Under the pieces are notes generated by a model that saw nothing but the letters and a program-made list of their open reading frames with translations, was not told where the DNA came from and did not search any database. Shown here in pieces: positions 1 to 13,084 of a DNA stretch of 64,000 nt (position 1 is its first letter; every line of letters starts with the position of its first letter). The translations under genes were made by a program, and so were the position numbers. The stretch is taken from the NCBI GenBank assembly GCA_949318235.1, contig OX439131.1, forward strand, positions 20,488,725 through 20,552,724, read 5' to 3'. The stretch comes from Ecdyonurus torrentis. Taxonomy: Eukaryota > Arthropoda > Insecta > Ephemeroptera > Heptageniidae.

Positions 1-862
<862 letters not shown>

Positions 863-1162
863 TTATCCCATTAAAAATACTAGTATAGACAAATCCATTC
901 ATAAGGAACTAACATTAAGATATTTTAATGAAACTAATTTGATTTTTCTTTTCTTTTCTTTTAAAAAAATATATGGATTTCACAAACACATATAACAGCA
1001 AAATTTAAAAGTTGTTATAATCACTTGAAAGAAGTTTTTTAATTGAGTTGAGTTGTCGTCTTGTGCAAAAAGTTTAGACAATACGCAACTCTAATCGGAG
1101 ACTTAGAAAAGCTTCTTAAAAACAAAAAGAACTCCTTGACAAGAGCTTCGACTACTCTTCTC

Positions 1163-1189
1163 TATAAGCAGCCGTCTATCTTTGTCAGT
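1163..1189 (+). promoter_or_regulatory. TATA plus TCAGT core promoter
   Basis: TATAAG (1163-1168) lies 24 bases before the A of a TCAGT initiator (1185-1189), giving a predicted start at about 1187. This is the classical arthropod arrangement. Downstream sequence to about 1260 is richer in G+C than its surroundings and then hits a C17 tract. A GTAAAAGT donor-like sequence begins about 10 bases after the start. No ATG-initiated frame of note follows, so the transcript may be non-coding or begin with a tiny leader exon. Confidence 0.4.
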
Positions 1190-1265
1190 GAGAGAGGGTA
1201 AAAGTTAGAGTGGCCAAGTTCTTTACCTTAGGATGCGGCTACTGCACTTGCTTGACCGTGACGAA

Positions 1266-1282
1266 CCCCCCCCCCCCCCCCC
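1266..1282. repeat. C17 homopolymer
   Basis: Seventeen consecutive C, striking in this AT-rich DNA. The open frame across it (1210-1413) begins with GTG and encodes poly-Pro only because of this tract. Confidence 0.95.
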
Positions 1283-1413
1283 AACCCCAAACCCAAGTTC
1301 TTCCCCACAAAACTGCACAAAACTTTAGTATACTTTCTTCTAAACTTTTTCTTAAAACAGACAAAAACCAAACAACCCTCTCGCATTTACACAACACCGA
1401 CAAATTTAGTTAG

Positions 1414-1947
1414 TATAAATTTTAAATTGTATATATACTTTTAAAGAAGATTGTAAATGTCTTATGTAGGTGACATAATTACTCTAATTTTAAGTTTATT
1501 TCTCCCCACAAATTTGTTTAACTTTGAGACAGTCTATTTATTGCTATCTTCTCCCTGGAACTTTTTGATTTAGTATACACTTTCTTTTGCTATTTATTGT
1601 GATAGATAAAAAAAATCATTTATAGTTATTGCTAAATTGAAGAACATATTAATCAGAATAATCAGGATTCTTAATGTGAAAAATATATATTTATTTGTAT
1701 TAAAAATATTGTCTTTCATGTCTGTTCAACACGAGCTAAAAGTATTAATAAATATTTTATCTGTCGTGGTTATAAATTATCACTTCTAGGTGTTCATTCA
1801 GTAGAAAAATATTTTCTTATTTTAAATTTGAATTTTATATCTTTAACAAAATTTCTGATAATATTAAATAATCAGGTATAGAATTTTATTATTACTTCTA
1901 TTCATCTGTAAATTTAAATTATGCTTTCAGTTCCCCTATTACAGTAT

Positions 1948-1949
<2 letters not shown>
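1414..1949. other. AT-rich non-coding stretch
   Basis: Nothing supported beyond short A/T runs. It ends at the (CT)n tract at 1950. Confidence 0.6.

Positions 1950-2017
<68 letters not shown>
1950..2017. repeat. (CT)n microsatellite
   Basis: About 68 bases of perfect TC dinucleotide repeat. Confidence 0.97.
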
Positions 2018-2021
<4 letters not shown>

Positions 2022-2129
2022 CGTTTAAAAGCATTTTTACATAAAAAGGCCATTTTATAAAAGTTGAATCAAAAGAAAATGAACACAGAAGGAATAAAGT
2101 TAGGTCGATTGGCTTTTGAGAAAACAGCA

Positions 2130-2600
2130 AAAAGAGCCATGAGCAAATGTGTGGGGTGGGTGGAGGTTAGGCGCCACTAGTAGCTTCCGGTGGGCCGAGC
2201 ACGGATTGAAATCATTGTGGGGAGAAAAAGAAAGAAAGTAGGAAGAAAAAGAAAAGTTATTCTGCAAAAGATCGCGTCGTAAGAGAGAGAGAGAGAGAGA
2301 GAGAGTCTTTGCATTGCTCGATTGAAACACGACTTTAGAGCAAATTCCCATCTCTCTCTCTCTCTTTCTCTTTCTCTCTCTTTCTTTCTCTTTGCGAATA
2401 TACAAGATACGAGAGGGTAGAAAAAAATAAAGAATAAGATCGCGACCTTCTCCCTCCCTAAACTATACAATTTGGATGGGGAAAGGTTGGCTGACTTTTT
2501 CTTTTTTCTTTAATAGCTTTGGCATGCAAAGCTTCTCTCTCATTGACTTTGAGGGTTAAAGAGAGCGAGTTGTGTGCCAACAATAATCATATGGTTTGTA
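2130..2600. other. G+C-richer island with opposed (GA)n and (CT)n tracts
   Basis: This block has clearly higher G+C and more CpG than its surroundings. It holds a (GA)n tract at 2282-2305 and a (CT)n tract at 2350-2393, 45 bases apart and in opposite sense, so a single strand could fold back. Minus-strand frames (for example 2100-2405) cross both tracts and give alternating Ser-Leu and Arg-Glu. That and the lack of splice or promoter support argue against coding. It could be a promoter or first exon of an unrecognised gene. Confidence 0.35.
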
Positions 2601-4150
2601 TGCAAAGAATGGCGTAAAGCAAATTGCACTTCCCATGTATAAAATCTATTCACACCTTTGTGTTCATGATTCTCATAGTAAAAGATTTTAAATTATAAGG
2701 AAATGCAAATTAACTTGGTAAATGTACATTTCTTTAAAAAATTTATTACAATATCAATGATTTGATTTTAAATGCTGCGCAGCAATAAAAAGAAGAAAAA
2801 AAATTGTAATGGTATTTGAAAATTCTATTCCGGTGACTATGTTTAAATCAATATGTGTTTTATACTTTATTATTTTACCTTATATTTAAATTGATTAATT
2901 AATTATATATATAGTTAAACTTCTAAGAGAGAGCATCATTGAAATTAATAGCCATCACGATATAAATGTAATTTTGCAAAGAAAGGAGTTCAATATTCAA
3001 TTTTGAATTAAAATTTGTTTATTTCATTTTTTTCAGTGTAAAAAACAAAATGCATCTAAAACAATACATATATATAAACATTGAGAAATAAGTGTCAAAC
3101 TTGCATAATGTATAATTGCACTTCAAAAACACACATGCCACTTTAGTTTAACGAAACATAAAATAATAATTTTAAAAAATTCTATATAACCTTAATGCAT
3201 TTTGTATTTTTTATAGTATTTCTTTAATTTGTATATGTACAATTTAAAAATTTAAAACTTAGATATAAATATTAAACATGTATGGTCTTCAAATAAATAC
3301 GACTATATAGATTGAATTGCAGTATATTATAATACTTTCTCTAATGATTATTTATAAAAGTATTTTTAGAATGTAAGGATAGAGTTATATATAATATTAA
3401 AAAAAATTGAATCTGTATCAAAGATTATTAAAATATTAACAATTAAAATCGTATATTGTGTGTAAGCATTGATATCATATAGTTTTATAATAAACTCTAT
3501 GATGTGGTTTTATTTATCGCAGAATTTTTTTCTATATAAATTTTGTTTTGTTTTACCTCAATTAGAGACATTGATATACGTTTGCTTGACTCAACCATGT
3601 TGATTATTTAGTTGTATAACTTATACCAGCCTCATTTCACCATTGTTTTAATAATATTGACGAAACTTCATATCCTGTACCTTTCGTATAAGTTACAGAA
3701 AAACTTTAAATAAAAGTACATATAATATACAATAAATATATATTACATACATTATTTCCACAAGTTGATTTCTATTTTGTAGTTCAGACAAAGTGATATT
3801 ACAAATTTTATGAAACGTTTTAAAACTCATCAAAGGTATATGCATGTTAAAAGAAAAAAATAAAAGTTTAAAAATGAAATACTCTGCGTTATATATATAT
3901 ATAAAATAGAAAAAATTAACCTTTTTAATAAAACTACAATTGCTGGAGATAACAGATTTAAAAAAAAAAAAAAAGTAAACTGTGCAGAACACTTTTTTGA
4001 TGTTTTGACATGGACCTATATAATATACATAAAAAGTAATTTTTACTTCAACCAATTTAATTAACTAAAATATTTTATACTTAAAAATGTAAAACATTTT
4101 ATTCTATATAATAGTAATCAATTATAAAACATCTCTCATTACATGAATAT
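2601..4150. other. AT-rich non-coding stretch
   Basis: No gene seen. A good acceptor-like sequence (T-rich, then CAG at about 3034-3036) is followed at once by a stop codon in one frame and has no partner. The minus-strand open frame at 3693-4055 has F/Y/I/K composition typical of random AT-rich sequence. Confidence 0.55.
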
Positions 4151-4151
4151 A

Positions 4152-4180
4152 ATATATATATATATATATATATAATATAT

Positions 4181-4258
<78 letters not shown>
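4152..4258. repeat. Compound (TA)n-(GA)n microsatellite
   Basis: A TA run (about 4152-4183) abuts a perfect GA run (4184-4258, 75 bases). Confidence 0.97.
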
Positions 4259-4260
<2 letters not shown>

Positions 4261-4884
4261 TGCTAGCTGTCACAAATTTTTAATTAAATTGTTAAACATT
4301 TTTCTTTTACTTATACACATTATAAAAGGATAAATAATATTTTTTTTTTTTTAGGTTAAGTGTCTACAAGTATGATATATAAATGTTGTATATACGTATC
4401 GATTAATTAAAAATACTTTTAAAAGACGCGAAATAGTTTTGTAATAAAATATATACTCTTTCGTGTAAAAATACAAGTTTTTTTTTTCTGTTGGCTTGAG
4501 GGGTTTTAACATTTTAGAGAGAACGTATACCTAACTACTACATAATACTCTATACAATTTTATATATATATATGATATACGTTGCTTAATGGTAGCGTGT
4601 GAAGCATATTAAATAAAAAGTATAACATCATTTTATATCCCGAGTAAAGCAATATCTTTGTCTATTGCCTTAGGATTTAATATATATTTGTTACTACGTA
4701 CCGCAAAATTGAATTTCCTTTCCGGCAACTTTTTTACTTTTGATTAGAATTTTTCTTCCACATAGTTTTTATTATTATTTCATTTTTCATATTTGGAATT
4801 TTTATTTTACTTTCAGTACAGTAATTGAACAATAAGTTGTTCAGTTAATTTATATAAATATTTTATTATTCATTTTATATATAG

Positions 4885-5300
4885 TTGCCCAAAGTTGCGA
4901 TAAAGAAACGAATTTCCTATATAAATTACAAATTACAAAATTATATGAACAACTATATTATGGTTGATGATGCGGAAAGTTCAGAAATTTGGTGCGCAGA
5001 AAGCTATAAATATGTTAGCTTTTTAAATGCAATAAAACGTTTTGAAAAAAGAAAAAAATGCAAGTATCTTCTCTTTTTGTAAGTGGATAAAATGCAAATT
5101 ATACTCCTTTTGGGTGCAACCACGTCAGTTAATACTTTTAAAATAATGGATTATATGCAGTTTATTGTCGTCCATAATAAAAACCTAACAAGTGAATAAA
5201 GAATAAATGATTGCCAAAACTTGATGAGAGGTTATTTCAACCGGAAGCAACCCATTTTCTATGGGATTCTTTATGATCAAGTTATTAGGAGTAACATTTA
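4885..5300 (+). pseudogene. Possible decayed coding fragment, unidentified
   Basis: Three protein-like segments follow one another in different plus-strand frames. The first is 4885-5079 (TTG start, no ATG at its head; contains WCAESYKYVSF). The second lies just downstream to about 5195 (contains LGATTSVNTF). The third is about 5206-5298 (contains MRGYFNRKQPIFYG) and then a stop. An acceptor-like TATATAG lies just before the first segment. The mix of residues is less AT-driven than in nearby frames, which suggests an old coding or transposon fragment broken by frameshifts. No family is recognised and chance remains likely. Confidence 0.15.
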
Positions 5301-5595
5301 ACACACACACTTCAATATTGTATTAATCATCTATACAATTTTGGTATTTATCTTTTGGGGAAAATTGTTTAAGAAAAAGGGGTGCATCCGGTTGTAAAAA
5401 TCTCTGATCTAGTTCTGGCCAGTAAACTTACTTTATAAGCAATTATTTCTTCATATAGCATTGATGGGGAAGATGTGTGATAAATATTATTTATATTGTA
5501 ATATAATTCATATATTTATAGATTCTTGTAGTGCAAAATATTTTTAATACTTAAACAAGAAAAGAAACAACGTTTTTATCACTATTGCGCAGGTG

Positions 5596-5599
<4 letters not shown>

Positions 5600-5683
<84 letters not shown>
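5600..5683. repeat. (TA)n microsatellite
   Basis: About 84 bases of TA repeat, self-complementary and able to extrude as a cruciform. Confidence 0.97.
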
Positions 5684-5688
<5 letters not shown>

Positions 5689-6267
5689 ACTCTCATGTGT
5701 ATCATTAAAAATATACAAAAATAACAAGTTATAGATATTTATAAAATGAAAAAATAAAAAATAAAAATCCTATATAATAATAAAAAAAATTTTGATACAC
5801 ATAAGTCGGTACTTTTGATAACTATAATATAAAAGTAATGGAGTCAGTTGAGACCTGTCAGAATTAAATTGAGTCGTCTTTTGGCTGGCATTCTAATTGA
5901 TACCCTAGTCTCAATCAATCCTCCACTGACCTTCCTCTTAAACTAGTTATCAAAACTAGTTTGTTTTTTTTTTCCTTCGTATTATTATTATTATGATTCA
6001 TCGATTTGATTTCTTTTCATATAAAAATATTTTGGCCTCCTGTTTATACTTTGAAATACATATAAAAGCTATTGTTTTTACAAAAAATCTAAATTTTTAT
6101 TCTATAAGCATTATAGTATAAATTATATATAGAATGAAAAGGATTTCAAAATGCTTATTATATACCCGCAAAAATTAGTTTTCAGATAATCACAAACGCA
6201 TAATAATGGAAGTTTTAAAATTATATTATGTTAAAGTTGCTGCAGCCAAAATAACTAAAATGAAATA

Positions 6268-6398
<131 letters not shown>

Positions 6399-8297
6399 AA
6401 TCAATTTTAAACCGTTATAAATATATTGGAATAACAAAGTAAATGTAATATAGAAAACAAAATGTAATAGTATATAATTTGTATATTATTTTACGTGCGC
6501 TTATATGTTTTATTATTCAAATATTATATTGTTTTTAATTACTTTGCATGTTTGTTTTGTTTTTTAATAAAAATTAAATACTGAATGTAATATTTATTTT
6601 AAATAAACACTTTTTATATAATAATATTTAAATATTTATTATATTATAAAAAAGCATAATTTAAATATATTTTTAAATAACTTAATTATATATTAAAAAT
6701 ATTTTCTTGGGAAGTTTATTATTATTATTATTTTTTATTTTTTTTTAATATAAAAAGTTAAATTGAATACAAATTAAATTTCCTGTTTGTTCTGTGACCT
6801 AGATGATGACTTTATAATATTATATAATATAACCAAGACAAAGACGATAAATTACTTAATGCATCTTGTCAATTGCAATATAGAAATCAGAATGATAAAA
6901 GCTTTAGATCAATTTAGTATGTAATGCATCCAAGTGCATTGCATAACTTTTTTTTAAACTAATTAAATGCATTTTATATATATATATACTGTACATCAAG
7001 AAAACTATTGTAATTAAATATGCGTTGTAAACTTTTTTCTTTCTCTTTACTGTTTTTTTTTTTTTTTAAGATATTTTAGTTTGGTGTATTTTGTTTTATC
7101 AAATTAATTTTATGGGAGGTTTATATATACGGTACAGTTTCATACCTCTTTTAGAGTGATAAGAACACATGGTGCCTGCAGTTAGTGCTTACCTTAAATT
7201 AAATTATCAAATTAATACCAAATTTAAGTAGCACTTAAAATATATAACTTTAATTATTTGCATTTTTATTTATAATTCAATTTTTTAGATAATTATTCCT
7301 GTGCACTTAATGGAAATTCATATTATATAAAAAATAAATTGAAACCCCGTTTTATTTAGAGCAAGAGAATTATTATATTAAATTTATATTTATTATGTAT
7401 ATTTGCATTATAAAATTCATAATAATATAGCGTGTTTGTTAGGTAAAATGAAAATGCATGCACATATTATTATTTATAATAATCATATGCAACATAGTTT
7501 CAGCGAATAATGAATATTATTGTTTAAACCAAACCATTATTATGAGCTTATATAATGCATGCTAGTAATATAAAATATAAATACATTTAATTTTCAAAAC
7601 AAACTATAGTTTTTTTTTTTAATTACTATTTACTCTCGTGAAACAAAAGCATTAAAAAAAGTATTTTGTTTAGCTTATTTTCGTATTTAAAAAATAATTA
7701 TTTTGCAGCAAATATATAGGAAGAAAAAAAAATAATAATCACAAAACAAAAAACGTTGGCATGCTACTATAGAGTATTATAAAATGTCTCCATAATTTTC
7801 CATGATTTATATTTTCTATATATACATTGTGATATTGTGTAATAGTTTTATATTACAAATGAAATGATAGTAAATGCAAAAGCTTATACCAAGTTTCTAT
7901 TTAAATATACATTTTTCTATAATGTTTGTTAATAAAATTCTCAATAGTATATTTTATAATAATTATTTTTATCATACATACGATAAAAATGATAATCAAG
8001 TACATTATGTAATGTGTTTTTAAAAATAAATTAGTTTGAAATTCTAGATTTATTTTGTCATAAGCAATATACAACTTGGTAATGCACAGTGTTTTGAAAG
8101 ATTGGTCAAATGAAATTGGTTGATGAAATTGTGGAAACTACTCCATAGTCGTCAAATGATAATTAATAATATAAAGAAAATAATGATAATAATTAAGTGA
8201 TTAAAAGAAAAAGTAACGGTGTCACCGCTGTATATGTAACGATTTTGAAATTTTGACTTTAATGTTCGTTTGTAATTTTCTTTTTCTTCTTTTTTTT

Positions 8298-8443
<146 letters not shown>

Positions 8444-8800
8444 TTTCTATTCACGAAAAAAAGCTTTGCAAATTAAAATTTAGGTACTCACAAATTCTAG
8501 AAGCAGAGCTTAAGAATAAAGGTCTATTGTTATGCAGTCCTAATATTTCTAACTCTTTTTATATATTATTCGTTTTTGCAATAAATTTATGTATAAACTT
8601 CAATAGTAAAAAGTTTGTCATTCTTTATATTTTGACAGTGCGAAAGTGAAAAACTAATTTCAATCATAAAAATCAAATTTACTACTGTTTTTACTTAAAA
8701 TCAGTAAGTACGAAAAAAAAAAATCACCCCTTTACACTAAAATAACTCAATCATTTTATTGGTATAGTAAAAAAAATAATAATAATAATTTGATAATTTA
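8444..8800. other. AT-rich non-coding stretch
   Basis: Nothing supported. It leads into the promoter region of the 9290 gene. Confidence 0.55.
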
Positions 8801-8819
8801 TAAATATAATATAAAAATA

Positions 8820-8996
8820 TGAGTCACAGTATGGGCTCTTACAAGGGACAAATGATTGTCTATACTACCAGTCCTGTCAATCACCCCCATGGTCCATATT
8901 TCTACCCCTAAACTTGTGATTGTTACCGCCTCTGTCTCTATATATCTCCCACCCCTCAATATTATATAAAAGCAGCTGGATGACTGCGGTACGGCG
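8820..8996 (+). promoter_or_regulatory. Promoter of the 9290 secreted-protein gene
   Basis: A sharp rise in G+C begins at about 8820. TATATAAAAG at 8963-8972 is a strong TATA box, and transcription should start near 8990-8996, at the edge of a CpG-rich leader. Upstream lie CCTGTCAATCA (about 8872-8882), which resembles a TALE/PBX homeodomain site, and pyrimidine-rich CACCCCT-type motifs. No perfect TCAGT initiator sits at the expected distance. The following leader (about 8995-9289) contains at least two very short upstream ORFs (ATG at about 9017 and 9238), so translation may be restrained. Confidence 0.5.
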
Positions 8997-9289
8997 GCGA
9001 GCGCGCATTGTCTGTGTGATGTACTAGCGAGAGGTACCGAAGCAACACGAAGTAAAGTTTTTCAGTTCCTCGCCGCCGCGGCGTGTTTCTATTTTACAGC
9101 GGTAGGGCAGTCGCTTGTTGGCTTCGCGTCTACTTGGGCCGCGTAGTCGAATCTCTTCTTCATTACATTTTCTCGCGTATAATATTATCGTCATATAAAA
9201 ATAAATTATCGGTATTTAAAAAAAAAATAATACTGGCATGTATGCCTTATAGTATTTAATTACTGTGTGAGTTAAATAATAATAATACA

Positions 9290-9440
9290 ATGAAAGGTTT
9301 TGTGATTCTGAAGATTGCACTATTTGCGTGTGTGTTAGTCGAGTTAGGCCTTCCTGCTTTAGTGTTTGCTGAGAATCACTTCGGAGGGCTTTATTATGAA
9401 GCTCCATGTTGCGGACACCATCATGTCAGACATCATAGAG
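9290..9440 (+). CDS. 5' coding exon of an unidentified secreted His/Cys-rich protein
   Basis: The ATG opens 50 codons plus one base and ends at AGAG|GTATGA, a good splice donor. Residues 2-27 form a textbook signal peptide: Lys at positions 2 and 8, a long Leu/Val/Ala/Phe core, and Val-Phe-Ala before the likely cleavage at Ala27/Glu28. The mature N-terminus carries GGLYYEAP, a vicinal Cys pair (40-41) and a HHHVRHH cluster (43-49), which could bind metal or suit a matrix, cuticle or peptide precursor. I do not recognise a family. The open frame runs on past the donor only to 9508 with AT-driven residues, so splicing is favoured over read-through. The promoter at 8963 fits the orientation. Exon 2 is not certain; candidate acceptors are listed at 10090, 21341, 36421 and 49626. 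Confidence 0.55.
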
Positions 9441-10770
9441 GTATGACGTTCATTTTATCTATATTTAACATTAATATTTACTTTGTTATCTACACGTTGC
9501 TTGCTTGATATGAGGGCTGTTCAAAGTCACGTGGTTTTAGTAAACAAACAAAACTAAACTTCTCCAAAAACTTTTTATAGAATGACCGTTCGTATAAAGT
9601 ATATTTACACAGACGAAACTTAAAATTTATTTACTGTACAAAGAATTCTAAAGACTTTTTGTTAAGTTCCTTAAAAAAATATATATAATTTAAAAATTAA
9701 AAGGTTACGATAAAAATATTTAGAACTAACAACTATAAAGAGATTATAATTTTAAATCATAAAATGAATTTCATGTTTATAGTTTAGAAAGTGAAGTTTT
9801 AAAAAAATGTTCTATTTTTGAAAACATTTTCATAACATTAATTTAGTCTAAAAATTAAAAATATATGAATTATTTTGTATGCAATAAACCACAAAATGCA
9901 ATTACTTTATGTAAAAGTTATGCAGGAAATATCACGAAAATGAAGACATTAGAAAGGAAAAGGAATTAAGAAATTTATATTATATTCGTCATTATAATCA
10001 TACAGGAAAATATTCTATACGTTTACATTATTATTATATGATTCATATATTTTATAATGTCTTAATTTACTTATAATATATTCGTCACAGGTAAAAGTCA
10101 GAAACGATGAGAAAGCTTTGTAAAAACATTTTGATGTTGCTGTGTACGGTACATTGAAATGTTTAAAACTAAATATTAATTCATAATTTTAAACTTTTAG
10201 AAATAATGAGTTTTATCTTTCTTGTTGTTTTTCAAATACCCATAATATATTTTTTTGACTCTTGCATCTTAATTCAAAAATATAGTTATTTCACAAATGG
10301 CCACATTTTGTAGCTGCTTCCGTAGACATTGCTCGGTCTGGAAGTATTATATTGTATGAGTCACATAAAATAAAGACAATTAAGGGAACATTAAATGGAT
10401 GTTATCGGTGATGTTTGTTTTCTTGAATTTCTAATATCAGTTAAAACATGTAAAAAAGTGTTTAGTATTCCTCTTGTAAATATATATGACTTCAGTAAAG
10501 TAGTTTTCTAAAAAAATCATTAAAAACACAGTCCCGCAATTACTAAAATATAGGAAATTAGGGAACCCTATAAGCTTCTTGCGCGCAACTAACCGATAAA
10601 CTCCATTAATTGAACTTAAATTATATAATAAAAGATAAGTACTTTCTTGGTTTAAATACGCACACTTTATTTTTCTTTAATATCTTAAAATAAAATTTCA
10701 TTGTAACCCCTCCCTCTCCTCTCCTCAGAAACTAGAGTGATGTACGTTAATTCCGAACATCAATATAATT
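9441..10770 (+). other. Probable intron sequence after the 9290 exon
   Basis: AT-rich, with no coding recognised. A weaker acceptor CGTCACAG ends at 10090; joined in phase to the 9290 exon it would add Gly-Lys-Ser-Gln-Lys-Arg and then a stop. Its polypyrimidine tract is poor. Confidence 0.35.
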
Positions 10771-10771
10771 A

Positions 10772-11002
10772 ATGCATATACGTGCACATATGGTTTCTAA
10801 AAATATGTTACAATTACTTCACTTTGGTGGTACAGTAAGTACATACAGTAGGTCGAGTATCTCTGTGTCTCAAGTGTTCACGCGCCTTCACACTTCTTTT
10901 GTTTCAAGAGAAGCGCCTCCAATTTTTTTTTCTCCCTCATCATCACTTCTTTCTTATAGTTGCAATGGGTGTCACCTTTTGTATATGAGTATTCACCACA
11001 AA

Positions 11003-11033
<31 letters not shown>

Positions 11034-11119
11034 CCGCAATCTCTATATATACCTACTTTGCTCAACTCTTTTCTTTCGCTTGCTTGGTACTACATCGACC
11101 GTACCCCAACGTGACGTAA
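10772..11119 (+). CDS. Open frame of 115 codons, doubtful
   Basis: ATG-started and one of the longest frames not wholly made of repeat, in a patch of moderate G+C (about 10720-11130). The middle contains a Ser/Arg-rich stretch. The C-terminal third passes through a (CT)n tract (11003-11025) and becomes Leu-Ser. No signal peptide, domain, promoter or splice context is evident. It may be a shadow of a regulatory region. Confidence 0.15.
11003..11025. repeat. (CT)n microsatellite
   Basis: Short perfect CT tract. Confidence 0.95.
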
Positions 11120-11145
11120 TTTCAACCCTACCAATTAAACCTTAA

Positions 11146-11828
11146 GAACCTTACAAGCTTAAGTTTAAAGGAAGAAAAAATCGAAAATTTTCTCTTTTTT
11201 TTTTTTATGTAATATATAAAAGGAAAAGATCTTTAATTGTAACATTTTTGTATGTAAGATGTTTTGTGAAGGTGTCAAATATTTTACTGAAGGGGAAAAT
11301 TACTGGGTTTAAAATCAGGGATAAAACTGTGAGTTATGAAGAAATTTTGCGTCTAGAAGTATCATGTAAGAAAGAGTTATATTGAAATTCAATTTTTGGA
11401 ATGTATACTGTAATGTAAAATTGTGCTTTTTATAATAATGGGATTAATTCCAAATGGACCATACTTAAAAATTATCGCACGTATTATATACAATAATCAA
11501 AAATTCAAATCTTAAATATTTTCCGTAGGTTTATATTGTAGGTGTGCAAAAATAAAAATCATATAATAGTAAAATAACATAAAAAAGGTGTAGTCATTAT
11601 AAAAATGAAGTCAAGAAAAAACTATAGGCGTTTATTTTATTATAATGTGCATCTTCTATATATACATATAAATAGAATTATAAAATTCTATTTCAACATT
11701 TTTTTATTAATAATAATCAAAAATATATAGTAATAATTCCGTATGTTATAAAATGGAGAATGGAAAAAAAAGTTTTTGATGTCTCTATTATATAAAGTTT
11801 ATATATAAAAAAAGAGAGGAAGACAATT
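11146..11828. other. AT-rich non-coding stretch
   Basis: Nothing supported except tandem TATATAAA-like sequences near 11789 and 11802, which lie 25 to 40 bases before the ATG pair at 11829 and could be TATA boxes but are weak evidence in such AT-rich DNA. Confidence 0.45.
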
Positions 11829-11866
11829 ATGATGGCTACCAATCTGTTTTGGAGGTTATTCTCCTT

Positions 11867-11908
<42 letters not shown>

Positions 11909-12041
11909 GGGCAGCCCGCGGCAAGAACCTGCCTCCTCGGCCGTGGAGAACGAAGAGAGCGAGCAAGAGAGAGAGAGAGAGACCCTCTCGCAACTCAAGG
12001 TCTATTTTGCCCACCCACGTGGTTGGTTCTCTTCGTACTAA
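11829..12041 (+). CDS. Possible 70-residue small secreted protein built partly from microsatellites
   Basis: Starts at tandem ATGs after two TATA-like motifs. Residues 5-26 are hydrophobic and include (Ser-Leu)n encoded by a (CT)n tract, which would work as a signal sequence. From an internal ATG at 11907 the codons become G+C-rich and varied (MGSPRQEPASSAVENEE), unlike all surrounding DNA, and a (GA)n tract then gives Arg-Glu repeats. The frame stops just before a poly(A) run. The 11905-12035 block is among the most G+C-rich in the window. Either a 5' exon starts at 11907 or this is a CpG-rich regulatory block. No homologue is recognised and no strong donor is visible (CAAG|GTCTAT is weak). 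Confidence 0.3.
11869..11906. repeat. (CT)n microsatellite
   Basis: Perfect CT tract immediately upstream of the G+C-rich block. A (GA)n tract follows at about 11966-11982. Confidence 0.95.
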
Positions 12042-12840
12042 AAAAAAAAAATTATAGACTTCAAGAAGTTAGAAGAACCAAAAACTCACCTTTTGTCTAT
12101 CACATCTCGCGTCATATACATAAGGAAAAATTACCTTATGGAAATCTTGTTATAATAATTGATCAAAATCTTATAATAAAAAATATTAAAACAGGTGGGA
12201 GTGTATAAAGTAAAAATATTGATAAATATTCAGAAAAAAAAATATATAGTTATCTCTTAATTTATGACTATATGATTTTTTTGTTCTTTATTATTTTTTT
12301 TGTATAAGTATTAAATATGATAATAATCTCTTGAGAAGCTTTGTACAGAGCTATATTATATAGATGCTATATATATAATATTATAGTTTAATAAACATAT
12401 CTCTAAGTGTTATTATTACTATTGCTGCTGTCTCGTGTCTTTGAGATTAAATTAATTCTATATATATTTTAAGTATCATACAAGGATCTTGTTTGAGTTT
12501 ACTTTGAAAAGTAAAGTAGTTTCTGTTAGTATAACACACAGTATATTATATGTGAATTATATAATTTAATACATTGAATTATTTTAGTTTGTACATACAT
12601 ACATACTCTTTGTTTTATCTGTTGGATAATATATTGTACAGTAGAATTACGTGCTGGTTTTAGAATTTAAATTTTAAAAAAATAAAAATATATTTTCACT
12701 GACAGTTTAAAGGAAAAAAAGTTGGAATATTTAAAGGTAAAAAATTTCTAACAAACCTTTTGCCTTATTTTCCAAAATTTTGAAGTGATTTTTCATTATA
12801 CATACATGGAAAACGATTAATCATTACTTAGTTTGTTTTC
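12042..12840. other. AT-rich non-coding stretch
   Basis: No gene seen. A minus-strand acceptor-like pyrimidine tract ends in CAG at about 12702, in the right orientation for the 14.7-kb minus-strand gene, but no convincing frame follows. Confidence 0.5.
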
Positions 12841-12896
12841 TAATCACATTAACAATCGCGACCCCGAGAAAGAAATTTATGAATCTTTGTTTCCCC

Positions 12897-12979
<83 letters not shown>

Positions 12980-13049
12980 TTCTCTCTGTGTTGTCAGTAG
13001 ATGTTAGGTATAGCGGTGAATTATTCTCGTACAAGGCTTAATTTGCACC

Positions 13050-13084
<35 letters not shown>

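Noticed and set aside
1210..1413. 67-codon frame with a poly-Pro run after the 1163 promoter
   Set aside because: Starts with GTG, has no ATG, and the Pro run is the C17 homopolymer.
2165..2190. CTCF-like word on the minus strand (CTACTAGTGGCGCC)
   Set aside because: One base short of the consensus spacing between AG and GGC; a single imperfect match is not evidence.
3693..4055. 120-codon minus-strand frame
   Set aside because: Residues are almost entirely F/Y/I/K/N as expected from random AT-rich DNA; no start context or signals.
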